From positions 62,001 to 126,000 of the forward strand of contig PDTL01000018.1 of assembly GCA_002748835.1 (NCBI GenBank): a DNA stretch of 64,000 nucleotides. The letters are read 5' to 3'. This DNA is from Deltaproteobacteria bacterium (GTDB lineage Bacteria; Desulfobacterota; Desulfobacteria; Desulfobacterales; GCA-2748835). The translations under genes and the position numbers were made by a program. Below the pieces are notes generated by a model. It was not told where the DNA came from and searched no databases. It saw nothing but the letters and a program-made list of their open reading frames with translations. Positions 1-7,787 of the stretch are shown piece by piece (positions within the stretch are counted from its first letter, which is position 1; every line of letters starts with the position of its first letter).

Positions 1-35
1 CTGTCTGACATGTTTTTACCCATAAGGAGATGCCA

Positions 36-971
36 ATGACGGATAACAAAAAGTATCGACTCATCACCCGAAGTGATTTCGACGGTCTGGCCTGTGCGGT
101 GATTCTGCGAGAGCTGGGTATGATCGACAAGATCAAGTTCGTACAGCCGAAAGATATGCAGGACGGTAAGATTGCGGTCACGGATCGGGATATCAGTGCG
201 AATCTACCTTATGCGGAAGGCGTTCACCTGGCCTTTGATCATCATATGAGCGAAACCCTTCGGGTTGATGGCGGCCGGGAAAATTTGGTCATCGATCCGC
301 GCATGCCGTCAGCAGCGCGGGTGATTTTCAACTATTACGGCGGCCGGGAAAACTTGTCTGGGATTGATCCAGACATGCTCGAAGCGGTAGACAAGGCGGA
401 TATGGCCCAGTTTACCGAAAATGATATATTAAATCCCACGGACTGGGTGCTGCTCAGTTTTATCATGGATCCCCGCACCGGTCTGGGACGATTCAAGAAT
501 TTCAGGATTTCCAACTATGACCTGATGATGGATCTGATCACCCACTGCAAGCATCTCACCATTGATGAAATCCTTGACCTCCCGGATGTGAAGGAGCGCC
601 TGGATATCATGAAAAAATACGATACTGCATTTACCGACCAGCTCAAACGGTGCGCAACAGTAAAGGATAATCTGGTGGTGCTGGACCTCCGGAACGAAGC
701 GGTGATCTATCCGGGAAACCGGTTCCGGATCTACACCCTGTTCCCGGAATGCAACATCTCCATACATGTAATCTGGGGTCGAAATAAGGACAATACCGTG
801 TTTGCGGTAGGCAAATCGATTGTGAATATTTCTTCAAATACCAATGTGGGCCAGTTGATGCTTGAATATGGAGGCGGAGGGCATGAAAACGCCGGTACCT
901 GTCAGATTGAAAATGACAGGGCGGAAGCTGTGCTGGAAGAATTGATTACACATATCAATGCGAATTGCTGA
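36..971 (+). CDS. DHH-family phosphoesterase (exopolyphosphatase-like)
   Basis: A 311-residue cytoplasmic protein of the DHH/DHHA1 superfamily, whose members hydrolyse phosphodiester or phosphoanhydride bonds with two metal ions. Seen: the first metal motif RSDFDGLA at residues 12-19, the diagnostic FDHH at 67-70, and the C-terminal glycine-rich GGGGHENAG that marks DHHA1 substrate binding. The family contains exopolyphosphatases, nanoRNases and cyclic-dinucleotide phosphodiesterases, and the substrate cannot be told from sequence. An in-frame ATG at 30 exists, but AAGGAG at 24-29 abuts it and stands six bases from the ATG at 36, so 36 is preferred. A hairpin follows the stop. Confidence 0.85.
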   Translation: MTDNKKYRLITRSDFDGLACAVILRELGMIDKIKFVQPKDMQDGKIAVTDRDISANLPYAEGVHLAFDHHMSETLRVDGGRENLVIDPRMPSAARVIFNYYGGRENLSGIDPDMLEAVDKADMAQFTENDILNPTDWVLLSFIMDPRTGLGRFKNFRISNYDLMMDLITHCKHLTIDEILDLPDVKERLDIMKKYDTAFTDQLKRCATVKDNLVVLDLRNEAVIYPGNRFRIYTLFPECNISIHVIWGRNKDNTVFAVGKSIVNISSNTNVGQLMLEYGGGGHENAGTCQIENDRAEAVLEELITHINANC

Positions 972-1021
972 AAGCCGGTATGCCTGTCAGGCAACTGTAG
1001 CGAAACGTGCGTATCGTAATA

Positions 1022-1064
1022 AGGCTGTTTGTGGATTTGGTTTTCCCGCAGACAGCCTGTTTTG
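1022..1064 (+). terminator. Probable terminator after the DHH phosphoesterase
   Basis: AGGCTGT (1022-1028) pairs with ACAGCCT (1052-1058), and the stem continues inward as TGTGG with CCGCA. A short GTTTTGTG tract follows, so the U-run is only moderate. It lies 50 bases after the stop codon. Confidence 0.5.
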
Positions 1065-1175
1065 TGTGCTGCGGCAGACGCGGGCGATGTAGCTTGGTTG
1101 AGGGGCTAATGGGGGAATCAGGCGGAGGAGAGATACCTGCGGCATGTTATGATTATCAGTAATGGAGACAGAAAA

Positions 1176-2876
1176 ATGGCTGGAAAAAGAATTGTTGTCA
1201 TCGGCGGCGTTGCCTGTGGCCCCAAGGCTGCAGCCCGGATTAAACGTCTGGCACCGGATGCGGACGTCACCATCATTGAAAAAGGAGAGCTGCTCTCCTA
1301 TGCCGGGTGCGGGCTTCCCTTTTACCTTTCCGGTGAAGTGCATGATCACAATGAGCTCATGGCCACACCAACGGGTGTGGTCCGGGACACCCAGTTCTTC
1401 CAGAAGGTCAAGGGCATTCGGGTGCTGAACAAAACCCTGGCTCAATCCATTGATCGGGAAAACAAGGTGGTGCATGCCATCAGTATTCTCAGTGGAGAAT
1501 CCGTGGAACTGCCCTACGACACCCTGGTGCTTGCCGTGGGAAGCAAGTATTATGTACCCCCAATTCCTGGAACGGATCTCAAAGGGGTCCATTTTCTGCA
1601 GACCATTGAGGACGCCCAGAAAATTCGAAATCAGGAACGGGAAATGGCTGGCAAGCGGGCGGTGATCATCGGTGGCGGCCTAATCGGTATCGAAGTGACC
1701 GAAGCTTTTGTTCGCCAGGGACTTCAGGTGACGGTGATCGAAAAAGGAGAGACCATCCTGGGCGAGCTCTTTGATCCTGAGGTGGTGCATCATGTGCATG
1801 GCGCCCTGCGTGCCGGCGGTGTGGATTTGAAGCTCTCAACCGAAGTCACCACCATCAACGGAGATGACCGGGGGAAGGTCGTGGGGGTGACAACAACCAA
1901 CGGCGTGATCAAGGCAGATATGGTGCTCATTGCCGTAGGCGTAAAGCCAAATACCCGCATGGCCGAAGATGCGGGACTCGCTCTTGGCGAAACAGGTGCC
2001 ATTCGTGTGGATGAACAGTTGCGCACATCAGATCCACATATTTTTGCCGGCGGCGACTGTGTGGAAAATCGTCACCTGGTCCACGGAGGGGCGGTCTACG
2101 CGCCTATGGGATCGACTGCCAACAAACACGGCCGTGTGATTGCCGATACCATCTGCGGGGTGCCCAGCCGGTTTACCGGTATACTCGGTACGATTATCTG
2201 CAAGGCATTTTCCATGAACATGGCCCGCACCGGTCTGACGGAAAAGGAAGCAAAAGAAAGGGGCTATGATGTGCTGACCGTTCTCAATCCCTCACCGGAC
2301 AAGGCCCATTTCCTGTCCACTGCCAACCTGATCATCATCAAATTTGTGGTGGACCGGAAAACCGCGAAACTTCTGGGCGCTCAGATTGTCGGGCCTGGCG
2401 ATGTGGCCAAGCGGATTGAGATCGCCATCTCCCACATGGCCGCTGGCGGCATCGTAACTGATATCGGGCATTACGATCTTGCCTATGCACCGCCCTTTTC
2501 GCCGGCCATGGACAATATCATCACCACCGCCAATATTGCCGGCAACAAGCTGGCAGGTATCGGGAACGCCCTGTCCCCTATCGAGGTGAAAGCCAAAATG
2601 GATGCCGGTGAAGATTTTCTGATGCTGGATGTGCGCTCACCCCAGGAATACGAGCAGATGCGCATCGAAGATGAACGGGTCAAGCTGATTCCCCTTGGGA
2701 AACTTAGGTCCGCACTGGCAGATCTGCCCAGAGATAAAGAAATTGTCGCTTATTGCAAAATCTCTTTGCGCGGATATGAGGCGGAGCGGATACTGGTCGG
2801 AGAAGGCTTTACCAACGTGGCGTATATGGACGGCGGCCTGGTCTGTTGGCCCTACAAAAAAATTGTAAATGCATAA
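1176..2876 (+). CDS. CoA-disulfide reductase/NADH-dependent persulfide reductase with C-terminal rhodanese domain
   Basis: A 566-residue flavoprotein of the CoADR-RHD type, which reduces CoA disulfide, CoA persulfide or polysulfide with NAD(P)H. Seen: FAD-binding Rossmann motif VVIGGVACGPKAA near the N-terminus, the single redox cysteine in SYAGCGLPF (Cys45), an NAD-binding VIIGGGLIGIE near 165, the FAD motif FAGGDCVENRHLV, and a rhodanese domain over about the last 105 residues. Its active loop is CKISLRG (Cys527); related enzymes usually have glycine at the fourth position. The domain order and length fit the family. Start 1176 has GGAG eight bases upstream; the in-frame ATG at 1149 lacks a well-placed site. 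Role inferred: sulfur or thiol redox balance in an anaerobe. Confidence 0.9.
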   Translation: MAGKRIVVIGGVACGPKAAARIKRLAPDADVTIIEKGELLSYAGCGLPFYLSGEVHDHNELMATPTGVVRDTQFFQKVKGIRVLNKTLAQSIDRENKVVHAISILSGESVELPYDTLVLAVGSKYYVPPIPGTDLKGVHFLQTIEDAQKIRNQEREMAGKRAVIIGGGLIGIEVTEAFVRQGLQVTVIEKGETILGELFDPEVVHHVHGALRAGGVDLKLSTEVTTINGDDRGKVVGVTTTNGVIKADMVLIAVGVKPNTRMAEDAGLALGETGAIRVDEQLRTSDPHIFAGGDCVENRHLVHGGAVYAPMGSTANKHGRVIADTICGVPSRFTGILGTIICKAFSMNMARTGLTEKEAKERGYDVLTVLNPSPDKAHFLSTANLIIIKFVVDRKTAKLLGAQIVGPGDVAKRIEIAISHMAAGGIVTDIGHYDLAYAPPFSPAMDNIITTANIAGNKLAGIGNALSPIEVKAKMDAGEDFLMLDVRSPQEYEQMRIEDERVKLIPLGKLRSALADLPRDKEIVAYCKISLRGYEAERILVGEGFTNVAYMDGGLVCWPYKKIVNA

Positions 2877-2902
2877 GCTTCAGTGACACGAACACCCTCA
2901 TT

Positions 2903-2941
2903 CCCCTTTCCGTAAGCAGATTCTCTGGTTACGGAAAGGGG
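2903..2941. terminator. Hairpin between convergent genes
   Basis: A perfect 13-bp stem: CCCCTTTCCGTAA (2903-2915) pairs with TTACGGAAAGGGG (2929-2941) around a 13-base loop. It sits between the convergent persulfide reductase and enoyl-CoA hydratase genes. Neither side has a U-run, so it may act as a 3'-end stabiliser or a factor-assisted bidirectional terminator. Confidence 0.55.
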
Positions 2942-2954
2942 CACGACTGACCGC

Positions 2955-3716
2955 CTAACCCATGGCTGCCTGGACAAATTCCAGGGTGGCCCGAACCGTG
3001 GGATCAAAGAAACAGTGCAGGCCTTCCTGCCAAGTTGTGTCAGCCAGTGCGGCTTTGATTTTTGCAACCGCATGTTTTTTCTGCAGTATTTTCATGGGGA
3101 TGAATGCGTGCCCTGGGTTGTCATACCAGCCGGTGACAATGGCCTTGGCGCGATCCATGAGGGCCTCTGCCGGCAGCACTTCATCCACCCAGCCTTTTTC
3201 CAGTGCCCCGTTCGGATCGAGCATATCACCGAAATACATAACATCCCGGTACGCCCGGTCTGAATTGAGGCCGAACCGCATGACTTCGGTCTGAGTCACG
3301 GACAGGGGAAGACCAATTTTGATTTCACTCATGCCCAGTTTCACCTTGGGGTGATCGGTTACCAGGCGATAGTCGGAAGCCATGGCGAGAATCATACCCA
3401 TGGCCGCAGCGTGGCCGTTCATGGCACAGACCACCGGCTTGGCGCACTGAAAGAAATCAAGGAGAACCTGCTCTTCAAAGTCAAAGAATTCGCAGACCGC
3501 TGCATGGTCTTCCAACGCTAGGAACATGGGCAGATCAAACCCGCTTGAGAAGAAACGTCCCGCACCGGTGAGAATGATACCTTTGAGGGTGTCGTCGGTA
3601 TTGACCTTTTCCACAGCTGCCTTGAGCTGCTCCAGTGTTTCACGGTTCACAGCGTTGGTTTTTCCGTTTTCCAGCGTCAGAATAACGATATTTTCCTGGA
3701 TGGTTTCCTTGAGCAT
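2955..3716 (-). CDS. Enoyl-CoA hydratase/isomerase (crotonase) family protein
   Basis: A 253-residue single-domain crotonase, the usual family length. Seen: first oxyanion-hole segment RFFSSGFDLPMF (about 54-65), second oxyanion segment NGHAAAMGM in place of the commoner NGxAxGGG, and a MSEIKIGLPL stretch with a glutamate in the region where hydratases carry a catalytic acid. The family hydrates or isomerises acyl-CoA esters; the exact substrate is not readable. The start is supported by GGGAGGTAAGG upstream. It stands alone, with its own promoter and a palindrome over the promoter, and converges on the persulfide reductase gene. The altered second oxyanion motif leaves open an isomerase or another crotonase reaction. 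Confidence 0.85.
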   Translation of the reverse strand: MLKETIQENIVILTLENGKTNAVNRETLEQLKAAVEKVNTDDTLKGIILTGAGRFFSSGFDLPMFLALEDHAAVCEFFDFEEQVLLDFFQCAKPVVCAMNGHAAAMGMILAMASDYRLVTDHPKVKLGMSEIKIGLPLSVTQTEVMRFGLNSDRAYRDVMYFGDMLDPNGALEKGWVDEVLPAEALMDRAKAIVTGWYDNPGHAFIPMKILQKKHAVAKIKAALADTTWQEGLHCFFDPTVRATLEFVQAAMG

Positions 3717-3743
3717 GATACCTTACCTCCCGTAAAAGTTATA

Positions 3744-3757
3744 AGAATATATATTCT
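3744..3757. promoter_or_regulatory. Palindromic operator candidate at the crotonase promoter
   Basis: AGAATATATATTCT is a perfect 14-base palindrome that starts at the -10 element and covers the expected transcription start. That position suits a dimeric repressor, possibly one sensing acyl-CoA; the regulator is not in the window. Confidence 0.45.
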
Positions 3758-3784
3758 AATATTGAACATACGTTTCCATGTCAA
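3756..3784 (-). promoter_or_regulatory. Sigma-70-type promoter of the crotonase gene
   Basis: On the minus strand a perfect -35 TTGACA (3779-3784) is followed after 17 bases by TATTAG (3756-3761), four of six matches to the -10 consensus. It lies about 40 bases upstream of the crotonase start codon. A perfect palindrome begins at its -10 edge. Confidence 0.6.
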
Positions 3785-3849
3785 GACACTGTCATTCCTG
3801 CCGCACGTCAATGCCGTGCCAAGTTACAAACGCACTGTCAGCTGATCGA

Positions 3850-4977
3850 TTATTGAAGAAAACTCCAGAGAACGCCTGCCGCAATGGCCGACCCGATGAC
3901 GCCGGCAATGTTGGGAGCCATGGCATGCATGAGAAGAAAATTGGTGGGATCTTCCTTCTGTCCCATGATCTGAACCACCCGTGCCGAGTCCGGCACTGCC
4001 GACACACCGGCAGCACCAATGAGCGGGTTAATCTTCTGGGTAAGAAAGAGGTTCATGACCTTTGCAAACAAGAGTCCGCAAGCGGTTGCCATGGCAAAGG
4101 AGAGCGCACCCAAAAGAAAAATTTTCACGGACTCAGGTGTGAGAAACACGTCTGCCTGAGTACTGGCCCCCACCGTGAGCCCCAGAAGGATGGTCACGGT
4201 GTCGATGATGACCGTGCGTGCTGCCTGCGCCAGGCGCTCGGTGACCACGGCCTCTTTCAGAAGATTTCCAAAGCAGAGCATGCCGAGCAAGGGAAGCGCT
4301 GCCGGTGCCAGCAGGCAGCAGAGAAGGAAGGCCAGGATGGGAAAGATAATTTTTTCCGTTTTGGACACGGTCCGAGGATCTTCCATTTTAATCAACCGTT
4401 CGTTTTGGGTAGTGAGGAGCTTCATGATCGGCGGCTGAATCACGGGTACCAGTGCCATGTATGAATAGGCGGCAATGGCAATGGGGCCGATGAGTTTGGG
4501 TGCGAGTTTGGCGGTGAGAAAAATGGCCGTGGGGCCGTCCGCACCACCGATAATACCGATGGCTGCAGCCTGCTCGGGCAAAAAACCCAGGGCCAGAGCT
4601 CCGAGAAAAGTGAGAAAAATTCCGGTCTGAGCGGCCGCTCCCAGCATCATGAGACTGGGCCGGGCCAGCATGGTTGAAAAATCGGTCATGGCACCGATTC
4701 CCAGAAAAATGAGGGGGGGATAAATTCCCTGGGTTACCCCGAAATACAGATAATTGAGCGCACTTCCGGATTCATAGATCCCCAGCCCCAGACCGGTAAA
4801 TACCGGAATGTTGCCCATGAGGACACCAAAACCGATGGGGATCATCAGCAAGGGTTCGTAATGTTTTACAATACCGAGATATATAAGCGTCAGGCCGACG
4901 CCCAGAAGAATGATATGGCGAAAGGTGAGCATAGAAAAGCCGGTGTTGGCCAAAAAATCAATCAAAAGCTGTTCCAT
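3850..4977 (-). CDS. oadB: Sodium-pumping decarboxylase beta subunit (OadB/GcdB/MmdB family)
   Basis: A 375-residue polytopic membrane protein with about nine hydrophobic segments, matching the beta subunit of biotin-dependent Na+-translocating decarboxylases (oxaloacetate, methylmalonyl-CoA or glutaconyl-CoA). Seen: the conserved GGADGPTAIFLTAKLAP segment containing the Asp implicated in Na+ movement, and a second conserved GAAGVSAVPDSARVV segment near the C-terminus. An open frame extends to 5052, but this would overlap the upstream gene by 95 bases; ATG 4977 begins MEQLLIDFLANTG, the typical N-terminus, leaving a 20-base overlap. The carboxyltransferase alpha and biotin subunits are not here, so the substrate is unknown. 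It is the last gene of the HD-GYP/phaC run. Confidence 0.88.
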   Translation of the reverse strand: MEQLLIDFLANTGFSMLTFRHIILLGVGLTLIYLGIVKHYEPLLMIPIGFGVLMGNIPVFTGLGLGIYESGSALNYLYFGVTQGIYPPLIFLGIGAMTDFSTMLARPSLMMLGAAAQTGIFLTFLGALALGFLPEQAAAIGIIGGADGPTAIFLTAKLAPKLIGPIAIAAYSYMALVPVIQPPIMKLLTTQNERLIKMEDPRTVSKTEKIIFPILAFLLCCLLAPAALPLLGMLCFGNLLKEAVVTERLAQAARTVIIDTVTILLGLTVGASTQADVFLTPESVKIFLLGALSFAMATACGLLFAKVMNLFLTQKINPLIGAAGVSAVPDSARVVQIMGQKEDPTNFLLMHAMAPNIAGVIGSAIAAGVLWSFLQ

Positions 4978-5449
4978 GAGAAGGGTCTTTATCCTCAAGT
5001 TGTCGGGTATGTTCGTTGTGTTCAGAATCCCAGTAGAAGAAGCCGTTTTCATTCGGAACGATCCGTCCGGCTAAAAGTAGGGTATTGAGTGTAGCATGGG
5101 GCCGGGAAAGGCCGCGTTTTTCCGCCAGCTCAAGGAGGCGCGGCAAAGAAAAGACCGTACCGCCCAATGTAGTGACCAGCATGTGGTAGACCCGGGCTGT
5201 TTCCTGAGTATCATCCGCCGCGCGATCTGTTTCCCGTGAATCTGCTCTTTTTTCGGTTGCCATAATCACTTGCTTTACTTTATGAAACAGTCTATTTCTG
5301 TGTTTCCAGGCATGAATACAGCGATGCAGTTGGGAAATGGTAAAGGCCAGTGTCGTTAGGCCGATAAAGACGATCAATACACCGACTCCGGCCATCATCC
5401 AGCCGTTGTGGGTACTGATGCGGGTGAGGCTTTCAAATATCAGATGCAT
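4958..5449 (-). CDS. OadG-like small membrane subunit with an extra C-terminal domain
   Basis: A 163-residue protein with one N-terminal membrane helix (about 17-40, WMMAGVGVLIVFIGLTTLAF), a basic/polar linker, and a soluble tail of about 80 residues. The N-terminal half and the position directly before the beta subunit fit the gamma chain of Na+-pumping decarboxylases, which anchors the complex. The tail (about 85-145, from ARVYHMLVTTLGG to GFFYWDSE) has the look of a small helical, possibly winged-helix fold, and is not the short Pro/Ala-rich or metal-binding tail usual for OadG. Its stop lies inside the beta-subunit start region, so translation is probably coupled. The gamma-subunit assignment rests largely on context. 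Confidence 0.6.
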   Translation of the reverse strand: MHLIFESLTRISTHNGWMMAGVGVLIVFIGLTTLAFTISQLHRCIHAWKHRNRLFHKVKQVIMATEKRADSRETDRAADDTQETARVYHMLVTTLGGTVFSLPRLLELAEKRGLSRPHATLNTLLLAGRIVPNENGFFYWDSEHNEHTRQLEDKDPSHGTAFD

Positions 5450-5487
5450 CGGTATGGACTCGCCTTTAGCGATTTCATCATGAGGGC

Positions 5488-5913
5488 TCAGCGATTCATC
5501 AGATAGGGCATTTTTTCCGATAAAAATCGACTGTGATGGCGCATGAGCTTGTCTCCGAGAACGGCATCCTGCTGGATCAGGGAAAAAAAATCATTCCGGT
5601 ACATGACCAGGACCTCGCCATCAGTCAGGGCGGTGCCGGTGGCTATATAACGGGAGACGGCAGAAATTGTGGCCCAGCCAATAAACGCACCGGATTTATG
5701 CAGGGTAAAGGCTTCGCCCGATTCCAAGGAAATCATGAAATTTCCAGACACCACCACATAAAACGCCGTGGCGTGGATCCCCTGACGGAAAAGGACTTCC
5801 CCTTCACTTACCCGGGCAGGGTACATGATACCGGCGAGCTTTTCCAGCTGATCCAAGTCAATCGTCTTGAACAGAGCCATTTTCTGCATCAATTTCAGAA
5901 TGTTATCATGCAT
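5488..5913 (-). CDS. Stand-alone cyclic-nucleotide-binding domain protein
   Basis: A 141-residue protein made only of a CRP/FNR-type beta-barrel sensor domain: ARVSEGEVLFRQGIHATAFYVVVSGNF, then the phosphate-binding-cassette position SGAFIGWATISAVSRYIATGTA, then a C-terminal helix. The cassette lacks the canonical GE...RxA signature (it reads FIGWATI), so cAMP binding is doubtful. There is no DNA-binding domain after it. The frame stays open to 5982, which would overlap the PHA synthase stop; ATG 5913 leaves 47 bases after that stop. It lies between phaC and the decarboxylase subunits, suggesting a regulatory or partner-binding role. Confidence 0.7.
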   Translation of the reverse strand: MHDNILKLMQKMALFKTIDLDQLEKLAGIMYPARVSEGEVLFRQGIHATAFYVVVSGNFMISLESGEAFTLHKSGAFIGWATISAVSRYIATGTALTDGEVLVMYRNDFFSLIQQDAVLGDKLMRHHSRFLSEKMPYLMNR

Positions 5914-5960
5914 ATTTTCGTCTTTAAACTGAAATAGAAGACGGATTCGAGCTGATGGTT

Positions 5961-7787
5961 CTACAAGAAGCTTGCATAACAAACTGCGTTATCAGGATCA
6001 TCCAGTCGCTGCGTAACATAACATCCCGGTGCAGGTTCAATAGACGGATATTCTGGATGATTTCCAGCGATACGCGCACTTACCTTTTTACCCGCATATC
6101 GTTTATTCCATTTTACCCAATCTATCCACCAAGACCCCTCATATTGCTGAGTACCGGTTAACCATTCCTCTGCTGTGTCCGGCAGATCCTTGTTCACTTT
6201 ATATCCATGTTTCTTCTTTTGGGGAGGATTCACAACCCCCCCAACATGACCAGATCCACCTAAAACAAATCTAACAGATCCCTTTTTTAACTTAGCACCC
6301 AAGTAGGTACCTTTCCAAAGCGCAATATGATCATCTTCGGCAGAGATAAAATAGCACGGTTCTTTACTGCGTGATAAATCGATAGACTCTCCAGCAAGCT
6401 TCAACGCATCTTTATCTTTCAACCGATTGTGCAGATACATATTTCGCAGATAATAACTGTGCATTTTCGCAGGAAGATTCGTGGAATCCGTATTCCAGAA
6501 TAACATATCAAATGCCACCGCAGGCTTTCCCTTTAAATAATTATTAATCACATACGACCAGATCAGCTCATTGGGGCGCAGCATATTAAAACTGTTTGCC
6601 ATGGCACATCCACGCATATAGCCGGTTTCTGACATCATTTTTTCAAATTCAGATATCTGCTTTTCATCAATAAAGACACCCATGTCACCTGGAATGGAAA
6701 AGTCCATCAGGGTTGTCATGTACGTTGACGTTGCAATGGATTTATCCTTCTTTGCTGAAAGATATGCATTCGTACACGCAAGTAGCGTTCCTCCCATGCA
6801 ATATCCAATGGTATGAACCGCATCCACGTCACAAATCTTTTTAGCAACGTTTATTGCCGCTATCGGACCTTCAAGCATATAATCCTGAAAGTCTTTTTCC
6901 GCATGTCTTTCATCCGGATTCACCCATGAAATCATAAATACAGTGTATCCTTGCTCTACCATCCATTTTACCATTGAATTTTTTGATGTGAGATCAAGAA
7001 TGTAATATTTGTTAATCCAAGGCGGAACAAAAACAATCGGCCTGTTAAATACGGATTCAGTTAACGGGCTGTATTGGATTAACTGTATTAAATCATTCTG
7101 AAAAATAACATGACCTTCAGTTGTCGCAAGATCAACGCCTACTTTAAATGCATCCATATCTGTCAATTTAATCTGAATATCACAGGGAGATCGTTCCATA
7201 TCATCTAACAGATTCTCAAGACCCTTTATTAAATTTTCCCCCCCTGTTTTCATGGTCATCCTTACCAATTCAGGATTAGTTGCAACAAAATTAGCCGGGG
7301 ATAATGCATCAGTGATATGTTTTGTGTAAAATTCTAATTTATGCTTCTCTTTTACATCAATACCGGAAACAGACTGAATGCTTCTTAGTAAAATTTGAGC
7401 TATTAATAAGTACATTTGTTTATAAAAATTAAAAACAGGGTTCATCTCCCATTCATTATTTCTAAATCGTTTATCGGAAGGCAACGGACTAACCACTTGA
7501 CGATACGGTAACCCCATCGCTTGAAAACCTGTATTGATTACAATATCAATAAACTGCTTCGAATAATCCGTATGAATATTTAAGATTTCTTGTGGGTTTT
7601 CCCAAAGACGCATCGTCATATTTGTAAAAAGCTGACCGATTTTTAGATTTTCATCAAGTTTTGTTGAATCCTGATCCTTTATTTTTAAATAATAATCATG
7701 AAGTAAACGATTGCTCTGTACGCCCACACGATTCATTATTTCCAGAAGTCTATGTATATCGTAACTCGGTAATTCATTAAAATCCAT
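5961..7787 (-). CDS. phaC: Poly(3-hydroxyalkanoate) synthase, class I-like
   Basis: A 608-residue alpha/beta-hydrolase-fold protein that polymerises hydroxyacyl-CoA into storage polyester. Seen: the PhaC_N region followed by the lipase-like box GYCMGG with nucleophile Cys330, the catalytic Asp in ISAEDDHIALW (about 485), and the His in GGSGHVGGVVNPP (about 514), with the expected spacing. The length fits the class I single-subunit enzyme; no phaE or phaR partner is present. ATG 7787 is preved by AGGAAGG eight bases upstream; the frame stays open to 7817, inside the preceding gene. It overlaps the end of the HD-GYP gene by 11 bases, so the two are probably co-translated. Thiolases and a hydroxyacyl-CoA dehydrogenase elsewhere in the window could supply precursors (inference). 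Confidence 0.9.
   Translation of the reverse strand: MDFNELPSYDIHRLLEIMNRVGVQSNRLLHDYYLKIKDQDSTKLDENLKIGQLFTNMTMRLWENPQEILNIHTDYSKQFIDIVINTGFQAMGLPYRQVVSPLPSDKRFRNNEWEMNPVFNFYKQMYLLIAQILLRSIQSVSGIDVKEKHKLEFYTKHITDALSPANFVATNPELVRMTMKTGGENLIKGLENLLDDMERSPCDIQIKLTDMDAFKVGVDLATTEGHVIFQNDLIQLIQYSPLTESVFNRPIVFVPPWINKYYILDLTSKNSMVKWMVEQGYTVFMISWVNPDERHAEKDFQDYMLEGPIAAINVAKKICDVDAVHTIGYCMGGTLLACTNAYLSAKKDKSIATSTYMTTLMDFSIPGDMGVFIDEKQISEFEKMMSETGYMRGCAMANSFNMLRPNELIWSYVINNYLKGKPAVAFDMLFWNTDSTNLPAKMHSYYLRNMYLHNRLKDKDALKLAGESIDLSRSKEPCYFISAEDDHIALWKGTYLGAKLKKGSVRFVLGGSGHVGGVVNPPQKKKHGYKVNKDLPDTAEEWLTGTQQYEGSWWIDWVKWNKRYAGKKVSARIAGNHPEYPSIEPAPGCYVTQRLDDPDNAVCYASFL

Noticed and set aside
1081..1130. tRNA-like start (GGGCGATGTAGCTTGGTTG) in the gap before the persulfide reductase
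   Set aside because: No acceptor, anticodon or T-arm pairing follows, so it is not a tRNA.
987..1592. A 201-codon minus-strand frame across the gap before the persulfide reductase
   Set aside because: Two-thirds overlaps the real gene antisense. The remainder covers a terminator hairpin.
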